Origin: Glaesserella sp041817755
GTDB taxonomy: Bacteria; Pseudomonadota; Gammaproteobacteria; Enterobacterales; Pasteurellaceae
Direction of reading: 5' to 3'
Length of the DNA stretch: 64,000 nucleotides
Assembly: GCF_041817755.1 (NCBI RefSeq)
Contig: NZ_JBGYBX010000039.1
Location: 1 to 64,000, forward strand
The notes below the pieces were generated by a model. The model was not told the DNA's origin, ran no database searches, and worked only from the letters and a program-made list of their open reading frames with translations. A program made the translations under genes and the position numbers. Below, in pieces: positions 8,717-17,338 of the stretch (position 1 is its first letter; each line of letters starts with the position of its first letter).

Positions 8717-10120
8717 TTACTTCGCTTCAAACACTAAAATCGCACCTTGATTTGCCATTTCTTTGGTCGGTTGGCTGTCTTTTCCCATAATATAACCAGC
8801 ACTATCGGTCGCAATATAAATTTTACTGCTGTCAGGGCTGACCAACACCATGCGATAACGGTTATCGCTGCGGAAATGGGTAATCACTTCACCTTGAACC
8901 TGATTCGCATCGGCATTAAGCGGTAAACGGTATAATGTGCCGGTTTTCACGCCGGTCACTAATAGGGAATTTTGGAAACTCTTGATTTTGCCGTCTTTCG
9001 GGTAATACGCAATACTGGTTGTCGCCACCGTCGGCCAACAAATATAATCACCTTTACATTTCGGATCGTTAAAGTTGTAATTGTTCGGCACGGTAAAGAA
9101 GGTTTTTAATGGTTCTTTAAAATTATCCAAATCCACATCGGTTTCTTTTTGCACCGGTGCATTTACGCCGGCGGGAGTCGTTGTCCCGTCATACATCGGC
9201 GCTTTATCACAATTCTCAACTTGAGCATAATTTACGTAACGATATGCCTGATTGTCTTGGAAACCGGCGATAAACGGCCAACCGTAATTGGCGCCCGCTT
9301 CAATGAGATTGACTTCATCATCCGTGCCCGGACCTTGGTCGACATTAAATAGTTTGTCTCCGACAAATACCAATCCCTGCGGATTACGGAATCCGTACGC
9401 ATAGACATGGCTTTTCACTCCGTTAATCCGTGGGTTATCTTCCGGAATCGAACCGTCTAAATTCAAACGAATGATTTTACCGCGATAATCGGTGTAATCC
9501 GCTTTGGCAATATCTTCCACTTTCGGAATATCTTGAGACAAAATCGCTTTACAACTGTTGGCAAACTGGTTGTAGCCGTTATCGCCCAATGAAAGATAAA
9601 GTTTACCGTCTTTGCCGAAAATTAAACGACCGGCATTATGATCATCTCCTGCAGGAAGTTTGTCCAATATGGTGATCTCCTCACCCAATGTTTGAGTTTG
9701 TGCATTATAAGTTAAACGAACAATGCGACCGAATTCGGATTTTTCACCGCCGACCGAATACGTATAGTAAGCATAAACATAGTCTTCTTTTTTCTCTTTT
9801 AAGAAATTCGGATGTAACGCGATGCCGAGAAGCCCTTGGTGCGGCGGAGCGACAAACGCTTGTTCGAAGGTATACAGCACCTTACGTTCACCACTGTTCG
9901 GGTTGACGGTAGAAATATGTTTGCCCTGACGCTCCGTCACCCAAATATTACCGTCGGTGCCCCACACCATATCCCACGGGCTGTCCAGTTTATCCGCCAA
10001 CACACCGGCTTTAAATCCGCTCTCTTCCGTGATCACCTGCGGCACTTGCTGCGCTTCTTGCTGGGCAGAAGTCGCCATACTCACAAAGCCGATCATCACG
10101 GCAAAAATTGTTTTTTTCAT
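8717..10120 (-). CDS. PQQ-type glucose/sorbosone dehydrogenase, periplasmic
   Basis: Six-bladed beta-propeller of the soluble glucose/sorbosone dehydrogenase family, which oxidises aldoses with PQQ. I start it at MKKTIF (467 aa), because GGAGGTAA lies 6 nt before that ATG; an upstream ATG in frame overlaps the same site. Residues 1-19 form a signal peptide. Family motifs are visible: LDSPWDMVW, a conserved His in PPHQGLLGIALHPNF, AGDDHNAGRLIFG (catalytic His), YAYGFRNPQGL and GANYGWP. No PQQ synthesis genes are in view, so the cofactor may be imported or the activity may be something else. Confidence 0.85.
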   Translation of the reverse strand: MKKTIFAVMIGFVSMATSAQQEAQQVPQVITEESGFKAGVLADKLDSPWDMVWGTDGNIWVTERQGKHISTVNPNSGERKVLYTFEQAFVAPPHQGLLGIALHPNFLKEKKEDYVYAYYTYSVGGEKSEFGRIVRLTYNAQTQTLGEEITILDKLPAGDDHNAGRLIFGKDGKLYLSLGDNGYNQFANSCKAILSQDIPKVEDIAKADYTDYRGKIIRLNLDGSIPEDNPRINGVKSHVYAYGFRNPQGLVFVGDKLFNVDQGPGTDDEVNLIEAGANYGWPFIAGFQDNQAYRYVNYAQVENCDKAPMYDGTTTPAGVNAPVQKETDVDLDNFKEPLKTFFTVPNNYNFNDPKCKGDYICWPTVATTSIAYYPKDGKIKSFQNSLLVTGVKTGTLYRLPLNADANQVQGEVITHFRSDNRYRMVLVSPDSSKIYIATDSAGYIMGKDSQPTKEMANQGAILVFEAK

Positions 10121-10213
10121 TATACTTACCTCCATACAGAATTTAGTTCGAATTGTAACGAAAAGATAAACTCGCGGAAATGCTTATTTTTTATCACTAC
10201 CGATTTATTACCG

Positions 10214-10271
10214 ACAAGCGGTCCGTTTCGGTAATTTTTTTGCAAATTATCCGCCGAAACAGACCGCTTGT
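10214..10271. repeat. 58-bp inverted double uptake signal, unit 2
   Basis: ACAAGCGGT at 10214-10222 faces ACCGCTTGT at 10263-10271 around a central TTTGCAAA. The complementarity extends inward (CGTTTCGG/CCGAAAC). It lies just past the glpG stop and upstream of the dehydrogenase gene, where a glpG terminator would be expected. Confidence 0.85.
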
Positions 10272-10275
10272 TCGC

Positions 10276-10857
10276 TTATCTGACAGCGCCATAACGTTTG
10301 GCATCGATAAATCCCCAAACCAAACCGATTAACAAGCCGCTAATATGCGCGGTATTGCCCATATGCACGCCGAATAGCGGGCTGATAAAACCTATGCCGA
10401 TACCAATTAAGAGTGAATATAAAAAGCTGTCGGGTAAATACAGCGGGCTTGGACGGGTGAAACGGTTTAGTGCAAAAACATAGGCCAATACGGCATAAAC
10501 GACGCCGGATAAGCCGAAAAAATTCGGCCCCGACATCATATTTTGCGCCATGCCGCTGAATGTTCCCGCCACCAGAAAAATGGCTACCAGTTTACCCGTG
10601 CCTAAAAAGCGTTCGACAAGAGACGCAAATTGCCACCACCAGAGCAGATTAAACAAAATGTGCATCTCCGATAGATGAACTAAGGTATGGCTGATATAGC
10701 GCCAAAGCTCGAAATCTTGATCCAGGTAAAAAGGATAGTGAAATAATTCAAAAATTTGATCTTGAAAACCGATATACTCGAGTCCATAGATAATAATGCA
10801 AGCCACCGTCACGAGTGTCGTCAAGGCTTGATGTTTGAAAGAATACGGCTGAATCAT
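10276..10857 (-). CDS. glpG: Rhomboid intramembrane serine protease GlpG
   Basis: Six-helix rhomboid of 193 residues, the compact form known from H. influenzae (192) that lacks the N-terminal cytoplasmic domain of E. coli GlpG. The catalytic Ser117 lies in GLSG and His171 in AHISG. WRYISHTLVHLSEMHILFN holds the conserved HxxxN oxyanion element, and ISPLFGV precedes the last helix. It cleaves single-pass membrane proteins within the bilayer. AAGAGG precedes the ATG. Single gene; the upstream gap is shared with a divergent gene. Confidence 0.94.
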   Translation of the reverse strand: MIQPYSFKHQALTTLVTVACIIIYGLEYIGFQDQIFELFHYPFYLDQDFELWRYISHTLVHLSEMHILFNLLWWWQFASLVERFLGTGKLVAIFLVAGTFSGMAQNMMSGPNFFGLSGVVYAVLAYVFALNRFTRPSPLYLPDSFLYSLLIGIGIGFISPLFGVHMGNTAHISGLLIGLVWGFIDAKRYGAVR

Positions 10858-11019
10858 GATGCCTCTTAATTTAGGTTTTACCGAGTGTTCCGAAGCATAG
10901 CATATTGATGTCGCTTTCCATACGGATTTTCATACCATCCCTAACCCGACAGAAATGCTATGCCGATTATCGCCACTGACTACAGGTGTAATACTTTAAT
11001 CTAAGAGAAGGAGCATACT

Positions 11020-11649
11020 ATGCAAAATGTCATCGTCAGTTTATTTGAAATGCCGAATGAAGCTTATCAAGCTTTTGCGGAATTTAAAGAATTTAAACAG
11101 AGTGAAGAGACACTGATTGCTCAAGCTGCGTTAGTGAAAAAAGAACAAGGTGCCATCACGATTGTGGATGTGTTCGATCCGATTGATATGAGTGAAAACG
11201 GTATGTTGACCGGTGGAATTATCGGCGGGTTAATCGGCACCATCGGCGGTCCGCTCGGTATGTTGATCGGCGGTTCTTTCGGCGCATTGGTCGGTAGTGG
11301 CGCAGAGTCACCGGAATCCTTAAGAGAAGCGATGATTATTGAAACCGTTGCCAAAAAATTGCTAGACGGTGATGTTGCGGTCTTGGCGCTGGTTCAAGAA
11401 ACGGATGAACGAATTTTAAACCGTTTGTTTGAACAATATCACGTACAACTGTTGCGCTGGGATGCCGCAGTCGTTAAACAAGAGCTGGAAAACGCCATTG
11501 AAGTACAGGTTGCACTGGCAATACAGGCGGAAGAAAAATTGGCGGCAAAACGGGCTGAAGAAGAAGATCACAAGCTGGAAGAATTCAAAACCGGCATTAA
11601 ACAAAAATTTGATGAACTTGCCGAAAAAATCAAACATGTTTTCGATTAA
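11020..11649 (+). CDS. DUF1269-like protein with Gly-rich membrane hairpin
   Basis: This 209-residue protein of unknown function has three parts. An alpha/beta-like domain (1-60) starts with MQNVIVSLFEMP. A very Gly-rich hydrophobic stretch (about 63-95; GGIIGGLIGTIGGPLG and on) looks like a membrane hairpin of glycine-zipper type. A charged, coiled-coil-like tail covers about 150-209. The first two parts match the DUF1269 layout; the Lys/Glu tail looks like an extension. GAAGGAG lies upstream. It is monocistronic with its own terminator. Confidence 0.75.
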   Translation: MQNVIVSLFEMPNEAYQAFAEFKEFKQSEETLIAQAALVKKEQGAITIVDVFDPIDMSENGMLTGGIIGGLIGTIGGPLGMLIGGSFGALVGSGAESPESLREAMIIETVAKKLLDGDVAVLALVQETDERILNRLFEQYHVQLLRWDAAVVKQELENAIEVQVALAIQAEEKLAAKRAEEEDHKLEEFKTGIKQKFDELAEKIKHVFD

Positions 11650-11658
11650 TCAAAAAAC

Positions 11659-11687
11659 AAAGCCTTACACTCTCAGTGTAAGGCTTT
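11659..11687. terminator. Bidirectional terminator between DUF1269-like gene and pyrG
   Basis: AAAGCCTTACACT pairs with AGTGTAAGGCTTT around a 3-nt loop, with A- and T-rich ends. The two genes converge here. Confidence 0.85.
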
Positions 11688-11698
11688 ATGCACTTCGA

Positions 11699-13333
11699 TT
11701 ATAGCGATTTATCCTGATGATCTTTCGCCGCTTTAACAAAGCCTTCGAATAACGGATGACCGTCGCGCGGGGTTGAGGTAAATTCCGGATGGAATTGCGC
11801 CGCGATAAACCACGGATGATTCGGCACTTCGATGATTTCCACTAATTTACGGTCTGCCGATAATCCGCTCACTTTCAAACCTGCCGCTTCAATCTGCGGA
11901 AGAAGCGTGTTGTTGACTTCATAGCGGTGACGGTGACGTTCAAAAATCGTTTCCGAGCCATATACTTCGCGCGCTTTGGTACCATCAATCAAATGGCAAG
12001 CCTGTGCGCCCAAACGCATGGTACCGCCGAGATCCGATTCATCCGAACGCATTTCAACATTCCCTTGTGCATCTTGCCATTCGGTGATGAGCCCCACTAC
12101 AGGATATGCCGAATCTTTATCAAACTCGGTGGAATTCGCCCCGTTCATCCCCGCCACATTACGAGCATATTCGATTAACGCAATTTGCATCCCTAAACAA
12201 ATGCCTAAGTATGGAATATTATTCTCACGCGCATATTGTGCGGTGCGTATTTTACCTTCTACGCCGCGATAACCGAAGCCACCCGGCACTAGAATGGCAT
12301 CAACGCCTTGCAACACTTCCACACCCTTGGTTTCCACATCTTGAGAATCGATATACTTGATATTCACGGTTAAACGATTTTTCAATCCTGCATGTTTTAA
12401 GGCTTCATTGACCGATTTATAGGCATCCGGCAATTCCACATATTTACCGACCATACCGATAGTCACTTCGCCGGTCGGGTTTGCTTGTTGATAAAGCACT
12501 TGTTCCCACTCGGACAAATCCGCTTCTTTGCAAGTTAAGCGGAAGCGATCACAAACGAAATCATCCAACCCTTGCGATTTCAATAATGCCGGAATACGGT
12601 AAATGGAATCCACGTCTTTAAGCGAAATAACCGCGCGTTCAGGCACGTTACAGAATAATGCGATTTTCGCACGTTCATTCGCCGGAATCATCCGATCCGA
12701 ACGGCAGATCAACACATCCGGTTGAATACCGATAGAGAGTAATTCTTTCACCGAATGTTGTGTCGGTTTGGTTTTCACTTCACCTGCAGTCGGAATATAC
12801 GGCACCAAGGTTAAATGCATAAATAAGGTTTTTTCACGACCCACATCAACCGCTAATTGGCGTAACGCTTCCAAGAACGGCAATGATTCAATGTCACCGA
12901 CCGTGCCGCCGACTTCGACGATCGCTACGTCATGGTCTTTACCGCCTTCGATAACACGGGCTTTAATTTCGTTGGTAATATGCGGAATCACTTGGATCGT
13001 CGCACCTAAATAATCGCCGCGACGCTCTTTACGCAAGACTTCCGAATAAATCTTACCGCTGGTAAAGTTGTTGGCTTTGGTCATTTTGGTACGGATAAAA
13101 CGCTCATAGTGCCCTAAGTCCAAGTCGGTTTCCGCCCCGTCTTGAGTGACGAACACTTCACCGTGTTGCGTCGGGCTCATCGTACCGGGGTCGACATTGA
13201 TATAAGGATCGAGCTTCATGATGGTGACATCCAAGCCACGCGCTTCAAGAATGGATGCTAAAGACGCCGCCGCAATGCCTTTCCCTAAAGAAGAAACAAC
13301 GCCGCCCGTCACGAAAATATAATTCGTTGCCAT
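11699..13333 (-). CDS. pyrG: CTP synthase
   Basis: Makes CTP from UTP, ATP and glutamine. The 544 residues compare with 545 in E. coli. The N-terminal synthetase domain begins NYIFVTGGVVSSLGKG (P-loop) and includes LDPYINVDPGTMSP. The C-terminal class I glutaminase has the Cys in GICLGMQ and the His-x-Glu in FHPEF. The reading frame stays open 63 nt upstream, but the ATG at 13333 matches the family N-terminus and has AAGG at good spacing. No eno follows, unlike many gammaproteobacteria. Confidence 0.96.
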   Translation of the reverse strand: MATNYIFVTGGVVSSLGKGIAAASLASILEARGLDVTIMKLDPYINVDPGTMSPTQHGEVFVTQDGAETDLDLGHYERFIRTKMTKANNFTSGKIYSEVLRKERRGDYLGATIQVIPHITNEIKARVIEGGKDHDVAIVEVGGTVGDIESLPFLEALRQLAVDVGREKTLFMHLTLVPYIPTAGEVKTKPTQHSVKELLSIGIQPDVLICRSDRMIPANERAKIALFCNVPERAVISLKDVDSIYRIPALLKSQGLDDFVCDRFRLTCKEADLSEWEQVLYQQANPTGEVTIGMVGKYVELPDAYKSVNEALKHAGLKNRLTVNIKYIDSQDVETKGVEVLQGVDAILVPGGFGYRGVEGKIRTAQYARENNIPYLGICLGMQIALIEYARNVAGMNGANSTEFDKDSAYPVVGLITEWQDAQGNVEMRSDESDLGGTMRLGAQACHLIDGTKAREVYGSETIFERHRHRYEVNNTLLPQIEAAGLKVSGLSADRKLVEIIEVPNHPWFIAAQFHPEFTSTPRDGHPLFEGFVKAAKDHQDKSL

Positions 13334-13464
13334 TGTATATGCCTTGTGTGATTGATTATCGAGATTGAAATTGAAATCGAGAATGGTTGATACCATTAGG
13401 ACGGGAGCATAGTTTACAGCAAAACACTCGGTTTAGCTAGTCGGAAATGGCAAAGGACGAAATA

Positions 13465-13522
13465 ACAAGCGGCCTGTTTTCAACGAAATTTTGAAAATTT
13501 TTGGCTAAAACGCACCGCTTGT
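13465..13522. repeat. 58-bp inverted double uptake signal, unit 3
   Basis: The left core has one mismatch (ACAAGCGGC, 13465-13473); the right core, ACCGCTTGT at 13514-13522, is exact. The centre reads TTTGAAAA instead of TTTGCAAA. Unlike the others it lies in a divergent gap (pyrG/treB), upstream of both genes, so a terminator role is unlikely here. Confidence 0.75.
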
Positions 13523-13540
13523 TTTTATTTCAGCAAATTT

Positions 13541-13601
13541 TGTGATCCTGATCACAAAATGGGAACGTTCCCATTGCGTATTTTTAGCTGAATTCTATAA
13601 T
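13541..13601 (+). promoter_or_regulatory. treB promoter with CRP site and TreR-type operator
   Basis: TGTGATCCTGATCACA (13541-13556) is a perfect CRP site. ATGGGAACGTTCCCAT (13559-13574) is a perfect palindrome of the form known for the trehalose repressor TreR. The -35 TTGCGT (13574-13579) and -10 TATAAT (13596-13601) have a 16-bp spacer. The CRP site is centred about 60 bp before the likely start point, a class I position, and the operator touches the -35 box. The rest of the 304-bp gap from 13334 holds only the double uptake signal. Confidence 0.85.
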
Positions 13602-13637
13602 TCGCCCAATTTTTATCACCCTGAATTAGGACTTATT

Positions 13638-15062
13638 ATGGCTAAACAAAAAATCGATCCGCAAAATATCGACAAACTTGTGGAATATATCGGTGGTCGC
13701 GACAATATTGCGACCGTTACGCACTGTATCACCCGTTTACGCTTCGTGTTAAACGACGAAAGCAAAATCAATGCCAAGGCGATTGAAGAGCTGCCTATGG
13801 TGAAAGCGAATTTCTCTACCGGCGGTCAATATCAAGTGGTGATCGGGCAAGAAGTCGGCGACTATTACAAGCTGTTATTGGAAAAAACCGGCTTGGCAAG
13901 CGTAGACAAAGAGCAAGTCAAAGCCGCTGCACGTCAAAACCAAAAATGGTATGAAAGTGCGATTTCCCATATGGCGGATATTTTCATTCCGTTGTTGCCG
14001 GCCTTGATCAGCGGTGGTTTGATTTTAGGTTTCCGCAATGTGATTGGCGACATCAAAATGTTTGAAGACGGCACCAAAACGCTGGTAGAAATCAGTGCGT
14101 TCTGGGCAAGTATGCATTCGTTCTTGTGGCTTATCGGTGAGGCGATTTTCCATTTCTTACCGGTGGGCATTTGTTGGTCGATTGCACGTAAAATGGGCAC
14201 TTCGCCAATTTTAGGTATCGTGCTCGGGATTACCTTAGTTTCGCCACAGCTAATGAACTCATATGGATTAGGCTCTCAACTGCCTGAAACGTGGGATTTC
14301 GGTTGGTTCGCCATTGAAAAAGTGGGCTATCAAGCACAGGTTATCCCAGCAATTATGGCAGGTTTAACGCTTTCGTACATCGAACGTTTTATGACAAAAA
14401 TCGTGCCTGATTTCTTAAATTTAATCATCGTTCCTGTGGTTTCCATTATTTTAGCGGTTTTCCTAGCCCATACGGTTATCGGCCCTATCGGTCGTGAAAT
14501 CGGCAACGGCGTAGCTTATGTGGTGAAAGCAGCAATGACAGGCGAATTTGCACCAATCGGGGCGGCATTATTCGGTTTCTTATATGCACCATTAGTGGTA
14601 ACAGGCGTTCACCAAACCTCGCTCGCCATTGATATGCAAATGATCCAAAGTATGGGCGGCACACCGGTTTGGCCTTTAATCGCTTTATCGAATATCGCTC
14701 AAGCCTCTGCAGTAGTGGCAGTCTTTATGATGACGAAAAAAATGACCGTGCGTGAAGTGGCATTGCCAGCGGCATTATCCGCCTACCTCGGCGTAACCGA
14801 ACCAGCGATGTACGGGATCAACTTAAAATACCGTTTCCCAATGTTATGTGCAATGATCGGTTCTGCTTGTGCGGCGTTAATCTGCGGTTTCAGCGGCGTG
14901 TTAGCCGGCAGTATCGGCGTAGGTGGTTTACCGGGTATTTTATCGATCCAACACCAATTCTGGGCAACCTTTGCGGTGGCAATGTTAGTGGCAATCATCG
15001 TACCGATTGCATTAACAATGGTGGTGTACAAACGCAAAGCGTTGAAGGGCGAAGTGGAATAA
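13638..15062 (+). CDS. treB: Trehalose-specific PTS enzyme IIBC
   Basis: Takes up trehalose and delivers trehalose 6-phosphate. The EIIB domain (1-90) carries phosphorylated Cys30 in VTHCITRLRF; the ten-helix EIIC domain runs from about residue 110 to 474. The frame is open further upstream across the operator, but the ATG at 13638 has TTAGGA before it and gives the family N-terminus. No EIIA domain is present, as usual for TreB, which uses the glucose EIIA. Proline codons shift from mostly CCG (first 180 codons) to CCA/CCT (about 190-430), which suggests a recombination joint inside the gene. Confidence 0.95.
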   Translation: MAKQKIDPQNIDKLVEYIGGRDNIATVTHCITRLRFVLNDESKINAKAIEELPMVKANFSTGGQYQVVIGQEVGDYYKLLLEKTGLASVDKEQVKAAARQNQKWYESAISHMADIFIPLLPALISGGLILGFRNVIGDIKMFEDGTKTLVEISAFWASMHSFLWLIGEAIFHFLPVGICWSIARKMGTSPILGIVLGITLVSPQLMNSYGLGSQLPETWDFGWFAIEKVGYQAQVIPAIMAGLTLSYIERFMTKIVPDFLNLIIVPVVSIILAVFLAHTVIGPIGREIGNGVAYVVKAAMTGEFAPIGAALFGFLYAPLVVTGVHQTSLAIDMQMIQSMGGTPVWPLIALSNIAQASAVVAVFMMTKKMTVREVALPAALSAYLGVTEPAMYGINLKYRFPMLCAMIGSACAALICGFSGVLAGSIGVGGLPGILSIQHQFWATFAVAMLVAIIVPIALTMVVYKRKALKGEVE

Positions 15063-15124
15063 TAGCGTGGGGGGCACACTTGCCCACCTAAATTATGATA
15101 AAACTCTGATATAAGGAAAAAACA

Positions 15125-15508
15125 ATGAAATTAGAACATATTGCAATCTATGTACAGGATTTAGAAAAAAGCAAAGAATTCTTTGTTAAATACTTTAACG
15201 CTGTGCCAAATGAAAAGTATCACAATCCACGCACAAATTTAATGACTTATTTCTTAACTTTTGAAGGTGGAGCTCGCTTAGAAATTATGACACGCCCTGA
15301 GCTTCAAGATATGGAAAAACATGTATTTAGAACAGGCTTAATCCATTTTGCGATGCAATTAGGCTCAAAAGAAAAAGTAGATGCTCTGACCGAACGATTA
15401 AGAAATGATGGTTATCAAGTCTTCAGTGGACCAAGAACAACAGGTGATGGGCATTATGAAAGTTGTATTTTAGACAGTGAAGGAAACTTGATTGAGCTTG
15501 TTGCGTAG
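15125..15508 (+). CDS. VOC (glyoxalase/dioxygenase-fold) family protein
   Basis: A 127-residue protein with one vicinal-oxygen-chelate repeat pair: MKLEHIAIYVQDLEKSKEFF at the start and a C-terminal half with HFAMQL and DSEGNLIELVA. Likely metal ligands are His5, Glu53 (in RLEIM), His74 and Glu124 (in LIELV), but the substrate cannot be told. It sits between treB and treC, 62 nt and 43 nt from each, with its own SD-like AAGGAAA, so it should be transcribed with them. It is AT-richer than its neighbours. This position is not part of the usual tre operon. Confidence 0.82.
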   Translation: MKLEHIAIYVQDLEKSKEFFVKYFNAVPNEKYHNPRTNLMTYFLTFEGGARLEIMTRPELQDMEKHVFRTGLIHFAMQLGSKEKVDALTERLRNDGYQVFSGPRTTGDGHYESCILDSEGNLIELVA

Positions 15509-15551
15509 AGTAGGTGTTCTTACCCTCTTTAGATGAAAAGGTAATATAAAA

Positions 15552-17180
15552 ATGAACAACAAAAACTGGTGGCAAAACGGGGTAATTTACCAAATCTACC
15601 CAAAATCATTCCAAGATACGACAGGGAACGGCACGGGCGATATTCAAGGGATTATCAAACGTCTTGATTACTTACAAACTCTTGGCATTGACGGCATTTG
15701 GATTACGCCGATGTACGTGTCGCCACAAATTGACAACGGCTACGACATTGCCGATTACCGCAATATTGACCCAAGTTACGGCACGATGGCGGATTTTGAG
15801 CAACTGATTGCCGAGGCACACAAACGCAATATCCGTATTGTGATGGATATGGTGTTCAACCACAGTTCTACCTTCCACGAATGGTTTAAGCAAGGCGAAG
15901 ATCCAAACAGCCCATACCACGACTACTACATTTGGCAAGAACAACCGACCAACTGGAAATCCAAATTCGGCGGTTCGGCGTGGAAATGGTCGGACAAAGC
16001 CCAAAAATACTACTTGCATCTGTTCGCCCCTGAACAAGCAGATTTAAACTGGGAAAACCCAAAACTGCGGTCAGAATTATTTGAGATTTGTAAATTCTGG
16101 GCGGAAAAAGGCATTGACGGCTTGCGTTTAGACGTGGTGAATTTGATTTCCAAACCGGAAAAATTTGAAGACGATTTTGAAGGTGATGGACGCCGTTTTT
16201 ATACGGACGGCCCGAAAATTCATCAATACTTACAAATGCTTAACCAAAACGCCTTAACGCCATACGGCTTAATGACCGTAGGCGAAATGTCGTCCACCAA
16301 ATTGGAACATTGCCAACAATACGCCAATTTGAACGGTTTGGAATTGTCGATGACCTTCAATTTCCACCATTTAAAAGTGGATTATCCGAACGGTGAAAAA
16401 TGGACTTATGCGGCGCCTGATTATGTAGAATTAAAGTCAATCTTTAACTACTGGCAACAGGGTATGCATAACAAAGCATGGAATGCGTTGTTTTGGTGCA
16501 ATCACGACCAACCGCGTATCGTTTCCCGTTTTGGCGATGAAGGCGAACTTCGCACCACGTCCGCAAAAATGTTAGCGATGTTGCTACACGGCATGCAAGG
16601 CACGCCGTATATTTATCAAGGAGAAGAGATCGGGATGACCAACCCGAATTTTGCGACCATTGAAGAATATCGTGATGTGGAAAGCTTAAACGCTTATGCA
16701 GAGCTGAAAGAAAAAGGCGTGAGTGAAGAACTGATTATCAAAATCCTTGCGCAAAAATCCCGTGACAATTCACGCACGCCGGTACAGTGGGACGGTTCGA
16801 ACAATGCCGGTTTCTCCACAGGCACGCCTTGGATTGACGTAGCGCGCAATTACCATGAAATCAACGTAGAACAAGCGCTTGCGGATAAAAATTCGGTGTT
16901 CTATACCTATCAAACCTTGATTGCCTTACGCAAAAAGTTAGCCGTGCTGACCGACGGCGATTATCAGGACTTATTGCCACAACATCCGTCCGTTTGGGCA
17001 TATCAGCGTCAAACGGCGACGGAAACTTTGACGGTCATTGCCAATTTAAGTGCGGAAACACAGTCGATTAACTTGACTCCGCAAGGCAATGTGTTGTTGA
17101 ATAACTATGCGGAGCTGGCACAGCAAGCGGGCGGCGTGGTGCTGAAGCCGTATCAGGGCGTGTATATTTATCAAAAATAG
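15552..17180 (+). CDS. treC: Trehalose-6-phosphate hydrolase
   Basis: Splits trehalose 6-phosphate into glucose and glucose 6-phosphate in the cytoplasm. GH13 fold of 542 residues; E. coli TreC has 551. Visible motifs are WWQNGVIYQIYPKSF at the start, DMVFNHSS (region I), GLRLDVVNLI with the Asp nucleophile (region II), VGEMSS with the acid Glu (region III) and CNHDQPR (region IV). The first half uses more CCA for proline, the second more CCG. It ends in a terminator, closing the treB-VOC-treC unit. Confidence 0.96.
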   Translation: MNNKNWWQNGVIYQIYPKSFQDTTGNGTGDIQGIIKRLDYLQTLGIDGIWITPMYVSPQIDNGYDIADYRNIDPSYGTMADFEQLIAEAHKRNIRIVMDMVFNHSSTFHEWFKQGEDPNSPYHDYYIWQEQPTNWKSKFGGSAWKWSDKAQKYYLHLFAPEQADLNWENPKLRSELFEICKFWAEKGIDGLRLDVVNLISKPEKFEDDFEGDGRRFYTDGPKIHQYLQMLNQNALTPYGLMTVGEMSSTKLEHCQQYANLNGLELSMTFNFHHLKVDYPNGEKWTYAAPDYVELKSIFNYWQQGMHNKAWNALFWCNHDQPRIVSRFGDEGELRTTSAKMLAMLLHGMQGTPYIYQGEEIGMTNPNFATIEEYRDVESLNAYAELKEKGVSEELIIKILAQKSRDNSRTPVQWDGSNNAGFSTGTPWIDVARNYHEINVEQALADKNSVFYTYQTLIALRKKLAVLTDGDYQDLLPQHPSVWAYQRQTATETLTVIANLSAETQSINLTPQGNVLLNNYAELAQQAGGVVLKPYQGVYIYQK

Positions 17181-17226
17181 CGCTGACAAGCGGTCGGATC
17201 CGTTCGACGTTTTACGTATTGATTCG

Positions 17227-17254
17227 GGCAACCCCAAAGGTTGCCTGTTTTTTT
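17227..17254 (+). terminator. Terminator of the trehalose operon
   Basis: GGCAACC/GGTTGCC stem with a 5-nt loop followed by a T-run (TGTTTTTTT). A single uptake core (17184-17192) precedes it. Confidence 0.85.
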
Positions 17255-17338
17255 AAAGAAAAAACAAAAATCGCAAGAATTATCGGCGGATTTCGCTTAT
17301 GATTCGCCCCAATCTTTCTTGTTTTTAAGGATACCACT

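Noticed and set aside
9836..10234. 132-codon plus-strand frame opposite the sugar dehydrogenase
   Set aside because: Shadow of the dehydrogenase N-terminus; composition fits a complement frame and it runs into an uptake signal.
13334..13396. Longer N-terminus for pyrG
   Set aside because: The extra 21 residues have no counterpart in CTP synthases, and the internal ATG has the better ribosome site.
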